Positions 6,828-10,652 of a DNA stretch of 10,652 nucleotides are shown one piece after another (the stretch's first letter is position 1; each line of letters opens with the position of its first letter). This stretch comes from CAZOHC01 sp964579845 (GTDB lineage Bacteria; Patescibacteriota; Microgenomatia; Levybacterales; UBA12049): contig CAZOHC010000039.1 of NCBI GenBank assembly GCA_964579845.1, positions 1-10,652 of the forward strand, given 5' to 3'. A model generated the notes under the pieces. It ran no database searches, was not told the DNA's origin, and saw nothing but the letters and a program-made list of their open reading frames with translations. The position numbers and the translations under genes were made by a program.

Positions 6828-8890
6828 TGATAAAACAAATCAAAAGAATCGTAGGAAAAAATAAGTATATCTCCTCAAAAGGGCAGGCGCTTGTTGAGTT
6901 ATTGCTTGTCATAGGTATTTCAGCGATTTTTCTTCCTGCGTTACTTACGGCATTGGTTGCTTCACGTGAAGGAAAAGCTCAGCAGGAGCAGCGAGTTGAG
7001 GCGGTTGCTCTGATGCGTGAAACAGAAGAAGTCGTCAGAAGCGTGAGGGAAAAAGGTTGGAATCTTTTCTCAGTGAATGGTACCTATCATCCTGCTGTCA
7101 CGGGTAATGCCTGGTCATTCGGCTCAGGTCCTGAGACGATAAACGGCCTGACCCGCGAGCTGGTTATCAGTGATGTGTATCGGGATCAAAACGGCGTTGT
7201 CGTTACCTCAGGCGGATCAATAGATACATCAACCAAGAAAGTGACCGTTACGGTTTCATGGACACAACCACGACCGTCACAGGTAACCAGCACGTTATTT
7301 GTAACACGTTATATGCAGAACATCGTCAATCAAGAAACGACGGTTGAAGACTTTAACGACGGAACGAAACAAAATGTTGCGGTGACACCAGACGGTGGCG
7401 GTGCGATCGTTTTGGCAGCGAATACGAAAGGAAAATGGTGCGAGCCTGTTCTCTCCTCAGCAACGATTGACTTACCGGAGCAAGCAAATGCGATTTATGC
7501 GACTGAAGGAAATGTTTATGCATCATCTTCAAATTCGAACGGTTCGTTTGCACATGTGTCAGTCGGGAATACCGATCCGCCTACCTTTACTCTGAACGGG
7601 AAATTAACAGGTTATAATGCCCGCGAGGTCTACGGAGACGATGACTGGGGATATATCGCGACAACTGATAATACGAGGGAAATAGTCATAATAAATTTGA
7701 AAGAATTCTCAAATCATTCACAGAAGATTTTTCGACAAGAAGGATATTTTAATTCGTCAGGTTCGACAAACGGCGATACTATATTTGTCTTGAATAACCG
7801 CGGTTACATGACCGCCGGAAATTATCTTTATGTCTTTGATCTCTCCAGTAAGTCAGGTTCCCGTCCTCAAATCGGCAATCGAATTAATTTTGCAAACTCA
7901 GGTGACAGAGCCAATGAAATCTATGTCAGGCAAGTAGGAGGAAGTACCTATGTCTACGTAGCGATCGAAGGAAGCACAGTTGATGAGCTGAAGATTATTA
8001 ACGTGACGAATCATACCAGGTCTTCTGAGTGGCGGGTACAGGGTGTTATCAACATTGAACCGAATAATTGCAGCTCTTTGGAGTCAGGAAAAGCGGTCTT
8101 TGTGAAACCTGACGGTACACGGGCCTATGTCTCCTCCGTAAATGATGCATCATTTAAAGAATTTTTTGTAATCGATACCTCAAATAAAAGTAGGCCAAGT
8201 CTTGTCGGAGGATTCGCGACGAGACCTCATTGTACGAATGGAGGTGGATATGAGGCAGGAGGGATGGATCCTGAACAATCAGTTGTAGTCTCGCTGTTGG
8301 AGAATCGTGCGTTACTGGTCGGACGTGACACGACGCCTGATAGTGTTGATGCTGAAGAATATCAGGTCCTCGACCTGACGAATGAAGCCTCACCGTCCCG
8401 ATGCGGTGGGTTGCAATTTGATCAGGGTATTTACGGTGTGGCAGCAGTCAAAGAATCTGACGGCGATGCTTATGCCTATTTGATCACCGGTGATGCTTCA
8501 AGCGATCTAAAGGTTGTACAGGGTGGTCCTGACGGCAATTATCTGGAAGAAGGGACCTATGAATCCGATACATTTGATTTCGGGCAAGAAGTAGCATTGA
8601 ATCGACTGGCTCCGGTATCGATAGTCCCTGCTTCAACAGAGATTCGGTTTCAAGTAGCCGCAACTGATCCTGTCGGCGGCTCATGTAATAGTGTTACTTT
8701 TTCGTATGTCGGTCCTGACGGAACATCGAATACGTACTTCCCGGCAACAGGCGGAGCGATTCCTCTTTCAGATGACGGTGAGGGATTTGAGAATCCAGCG
8801 CAGTGTGTCAGGTATAAAGCATACCTCAGTACGACTGACTACAACACTTCGCCGTCGATTCATGATGTATCGATTAATTACTCTCCGTAA
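6827..8890 (+). CDS. Giant PilV/GspI-like minor pilin with a seven-repeat propeller-like domain
   Basis: This 687-residue protein begins as a prepilin: a 19-residue leader ending SSKG, cleavage Gly19|Gln20, Glu24 at +5, and hydrophobic helix ALVELLLVIGISAIFLPALL. The region up to about 180 resembles a PilV/GspI pilin domain (MRETEEVVRSVREKGW, then beta strands). Ordinary GspI/PilV proteins have only 120-200 residues; the extra 500 are extracellular. Seven repeats start near 220, 272, 323, 373, 425, 488 and 546, spaced about 50-60 residues. Each has a Tyr/Val-rich strand followed by a VIDTSNKSRPSLVGG-type strand and turn, as in LVIVD-repeat beta-propellers. Residues from about 583 form another beta-rich module (EIRFQVA, CVRYKAYLSTTD, PSIHDVSINY) like accessory domains of surface proteins. 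There are six cysteines, an even number compatible with disulfides. A GAGG ribosome binding site lies 7 nt before the start. A tip adhesin role is inferred. Confidence 0.82.
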   Translation: MIKQIKRIVGKNKYISSKGQALVELLLVIGISAIFLPALLTALVASREGKAQQEQRVEAVALMRETEEVVRSVREKGWNLFSVNGTYHPAVTGNAWSFGSGPETINGLTRELVISDVYRDQNGVVVTSGGSIDTSTKKVTVTVSWTQPRPSQVTSTLFVTRYMQNIVNQETTVEDFNDGTKQNVAVTPDGGGAIVLAANTKGKWCEPVLSSATIDLPEQANAIYATEGNVYASSSNSNGSFAHVSVGNTDPPTFTLNGKLTGYNAREVYGDDDWGYIATTDNTREIVIINLKEFSNHSQKIFRQEGYFNSSGSTNGDTIFVLNNRGYMTAGNYLYVFDLSSKSGSRPQIGNRINFANSGDRANEIYVRQVGGSTYVYVAIEGSTVDELKIINVTNHTRSSEWRVQGVINIEPNNCSSLESGKAVFVKPDGTRAYVSSVNDASFKEFFVIDTSNKSRPSLVGGFATRPHCTNGGGYEAGGMDPEQSVVVSLLENRALLVGRDTTPDSVDAEEYQVLDLTNEASPSRCGGLQFDQGIYGVAAVKESDGDAYAYLITGDASSDLKVVQGGPDGNYLEEGTYESDTFDFGQEVALNRLAPVSIVPASTEIRFQVAATDPVGGSCNSVTFSYVGPDGTSNTYFPATGGAIPLSDDGEGFENPAQCVRYKAYLSTTDYNTSPSIHDVSINYSP

Positions 8891-9430
8891 ATGCAGGTTA
8901 TGAAGCAAGCATCAGCTATAAAAAAACGTGATATGCTAAAGCGAATCTGTGCACAGCGCGGTTTTACACTGGTTGAGATGCTGGTGTATATGGGCATTTT
9001 TGCGATTCTTATTACGCTTATGGCACATATCTTTACGTCCATCGTCGATACACAGTTAAGCTCTGAAGCGACCACCAGTGTCGCACAGGACGGTCAATAT
9101 CTATACTCCCGTTTTATTTATGATATTCATTCCGCTGATGCTATCGTCACCCCTGAAGCACTGGGGGAGACAGGTTCCGTACTGACACTTACCAAAGACG
9201 GAACAAACTACACCTACAGTCTGGACGGTGATGTACTCATGGTGCATGACGGTACTGCTGGATATGCATTAAACAGTTTTGAAACAGGCATCTCAGATTT
9301 ACAGTTTCAGAGGATAGGAAATATCGGCGGAAAACATACGGTTAGGATCACCTTTACGGTAACAGGCAAAACAGTGCTTCAGTCAGGACCAGAAGTTCGG
9401 CACTTTCAAACAACAGCAGGGCTCAGATAA
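8891..9430 (+). CDS. Minor prepilin, PilW/GspJ-like
   Basis: This 179-residue prepilin has a canonical processing site, Gly24|Phe25 in RGFTLVEMLVYMGIFAIL, with Glu29 at +5. It is the only one of the four pilins with the standard phenylalanine at +1. The body shows a helix (SSEATTSVAQDGQYLYSRF) and then the strand-turn pattern of GspJ/PilW proteins: SVLTLTKDGTNYTYSLDG, VLMVHDG, ISDLQFQRIG and HTVRITFTVTG. GspJ binds GspI and GspK at the filament tip, so this protein probably links the giant I-type pilin to the K-type one. The ATG at 8891 follows the previous TAA with no spacing. Starts at 8900 or 8933 (Met4, Met15) would only shorten the leader and are possible. Confidence 0.85.
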   Translation: MQVMKQASAIKKRDMLKRICAQRGFTLVEMLVYMGIFAILITLMAHIFTSIVDTQLSSEATTSVAQDGQYLYSRFIYDIHSADAIVTPEALGETGSVLTLTKDGTNYTYSLDGDVLMVHDGTAGYALNSFETGISDLQFQRIGNIGGKHTVRITFTVTGKTVLQSGPEVRHFQTTAGLR

Positions 9431-9432
9431 TT

Positions 9433-9810
9433 ATGGTTAAAACACGTGAAAAAGGACAAATGTTGATTCTCCTTCTTATCTATATGGTCGTTGCGGTGAT
9501 TATAACAACCGCTGCTGTCAGTATGCTTGTCGTGACGACACAGTCATCTGAAAAACTCTCACAAGGATCAAATGCACTGGATATTGCCGAAAGCGGTGCG
9601 GAAACTGCTATGATTAAATTACTCCGCGATCCGACCTATACCGGTGAGACAGTGCCGGTGAGTGATGGAGAAGCAAGCATTACCGTATCAGGTTCTGACC
9701 CTGTGGTTATTATTTCAGAGGGAAGGAGGGGGAATTTTACCAGAAGGATAGAAGTTCAGGTCGATACGACTGATAACGTCCTATCCGTTATTTCCTGGAA
9801 GGAAATCTAA
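9433..9810 (+). CDS. PilX/GspK-like minor pilin lacking Glu5
   Basis: This 125-residue protein has a short basic leader (EKG) and predicted cleavage Gly8|Gln9, then a long hydrophobic helix (QMLILLLIYMVVAVIITTA). The +5 residue is leucine, not glutamate. Loss of Glu5 is characteristic of GspK-type pilins, which cap the tip. The ALDIAESGAETAMIKLLRDP segment near 47-66 matches the A-x-x-AESG-x-E-x-A signature of PilX/GspK N-terminal domains. The C-terminal 60 residues are beta-rich. The large globular insert of GspK is absent, so this is a minimal PilX-like form. It starts 2 nt after the GspJ-like gene and is followed after 9 nt by the GspL/PilM-like gene. Confidence 0.82.
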   Translation: MVKTREKGQMLILLLIYMVVAVIITTAAVSMLVVTTQSSEKLSQGSNALDIAESGAETAMIKLLRDPTYTGETVPVSDGEASITVSGSDPVVIISEGRRGNFTRRIEVQVDTTDNVLSVISWKEI

Positions 9811-9819
9811 GACACAAAT

Positions 9820-10652
9820 ATGCCGAACGTAAAAAAACAAAAAGGACTGCTGTTATTAAGCAAGGAAAAAATTGACAGTTATATCCCGTCACATCCTCAG
9901 ATCGCGTCACTGCCGTTTCAGACGAATATCATCCGGAGTATGGAAGTACTGGATAAAAATGCACTGAATGTCTTAATTAAAACGTTCGTTCAGAATAATA
10001 GACTGGTCGATGTAACATTTTCACTCATTATCGGAGAAAGCCTTCTTTTTGAAAAAGTGATAACCTCCGATACATCAAAACAACAGGTAGCCACTCCTCC
10101 TCAGGTTACCGGACAGCCGTCACAACCTCGTGCAGCCGGTGCAGTAGTTCCGCCGCAACAGACGCAAACCCCGCATGCGCCTCATTCCAGTACTGAGACT
10201 CAGAAAGTTATTCCGCCAAAGAGCTCGAAAGAAGTCGCAGAGTATGAAAATAACATTATTGAAAAGTTTATTGAGACAGTGCCGTTTGAAGAGGTTCTTA
10301 CGAAGGTTATTCGTACTCCTCGTGAGACTCGGGTGATCGTTGCGAACAAAGATCTGATTGTATCGTTGCAAGAAGCATTCGAGCTACAGGGAATAGCGAT
10401 TGATTCAGTCGTTCCGATAACGGCCTTAGGAGTAGGCTCGACATCTGAAAATAACTTGAGCATGGAATCTGCGCAGCTGTATCTGTCGAAAATAGATATG
10501 CAAAAAGTCCAGACGATGCTCGTTGACGAAAAAAAAGATCTCGGGCAGCAAACAGGGCCTGTGTCACTGGGAATGCCGCAAAAAGAAAGTGAAAAAAAAC
10601 GACTGTATATTATGATGGGCATTTTCGGGATCTTGATTATTGTGCTTATCGT
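9820..10652 (+). CDS. GspL/PilM-like inner-membrane assembly protein, C-terminus beyond the window
   Basis: The ATG at 9820 opens a frame that runs to the window end, giving 277 complete codons. The product has a cytoplasmic region of about 260 residues, then KKRLYIMMGIFGILIIVLI (259-277), the start of a transmembrane helix. The position after the K-type pilin and the single helix near residue 262 fit GspL, or a PilM-PilN fusion, which recruits the ATPase to the membrane. Two segments look like the PilM/GspL actin-like fold: about 50-85 (LIKTFVQNNRLVDVTFSLII) and 140-200 (NIIEKFIETVPFEE, then RVIVANKDLIVSLQEAF). Between them, residues about 84-137 form a Pro/Gln/Thr-rich linker with no recognisable nucleotide-binding motif. 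The domain assignment comes from pattern and position, not from strong motifs; an unrelated T4P accessory protein is possible. Confidence 0.6.
   Translation, partial: MPNVKKQKGLLLLSKEKIDSYIPSHPQIASLPFQTNIIRSMEVLDKNALNVLIKTFVQNNRLVDVTFSLIIGESLLFEKVITSDTSKQQVATPPQVTGQPSQPRAAGAVVPPQQTQTPHAPHSSTETQKVIPPKSSKEVAEYENNIIEKFIETVPFEEVLTKVIRTPRETRVIVANKDLIVSLQEAFELQGIAIDSVVPITALGVGSTSENNLSMESAQLYLSKIDMQKVQTMLVDEKKDLGQQTGPVSLGMPQKESEKKRLYIMMGIFGILIIVLI

Noticed and set aside
8521..8722. Repeated GGTCCTGACGG as a possible DNA-uptake word
   Set aside because: Two copies occur (near 8524 and 8711), both in frame and both encoding Gly-Pro-Asp-Gly turns in the same protein, so protein constraint and codon choice explain them.
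10120..10622. Overlapping minus-strand frames of 83-140 codons near the right end
   Set aside because: They are antisense to the plus-strand GspL/PilM-like frame, which continues the operon and ends in a clear membrane helix. The minus-strand products are Ser/Arg-rich shadows.

Overview
The window reads as a gene-dense bacterial chromosome segment with two divergent transcription units that meet at about 2690-2750. Nothing in it fixes the taxon. Compact overlapping genes, few clear Shine-Dalgarno sequences, unusually diverged central-carbon enzymes and a trimmed type IV pilus (T4P) machine would suit a Patescibacteria/CPR-type organism, but this is an inference of roughly even confidence. UGA works as a normal stop here: it ends the Hpt gene and no gene needs it read through, which argues against the UGA-glycine code of Gracilibacteria/Absconditabacteria.

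Left half (1-2686, minus strand): a phosphoenolpyruvate synthase-like protein is followed 49 bp later by enolase, which is cut by the window edge. The PEP synthase homologue has an intact reading frame and keeps all three family domains. However, it has lost the phospho-carrier histidine, the C-terminal catalytic cysteine and several phosphate-binding arginines, so it looks like a pseudoenzyme or a repurposed enzyme. The N-terminal part of enolase also departs from strongly conserved motifs.

Right half (2754-10652, plus strand): one tightly packed operon with gaps of -4 to +25 bp. Its order is Hpt phosphotransfer protein, CheY-like receiver, PilB/GspE assembly ATPase, PilC/GspF platform protein, then four prepilin-like proteins in the type II secretion order H-I-J-K, then a membrane-anchored GspL/PilM-like protein cut by the window end. 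The ATPase and platform protein would drive filament assembly, the H-I-J-K set would form the initiating tip complex, and the GspL/PilM-like protein would join the inner-membrane assembly platform. The Hpt and receiver pair could feed a phosphorelay into the machine. The I-position (PilV/GspI-like) pilin is about 687 residues long and carries seven propeller-like repeats plus a C-terminal beta-rich module. It is the best candidate for a pilus-tip adhesin. No major pilin, prepilin peptidase, retraction ATPase or secretin lies in the window.

The intergenic space is small. The only notable non-coding stretch is the 67-bp divergent promoter region, where both promoters can be read as giving leaderless mRNAs. 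There is no gene-free stretch longer than 300 bp. I saw no tRNA, rRNA, CRISPR array, insertion sequence or convincing terminator.
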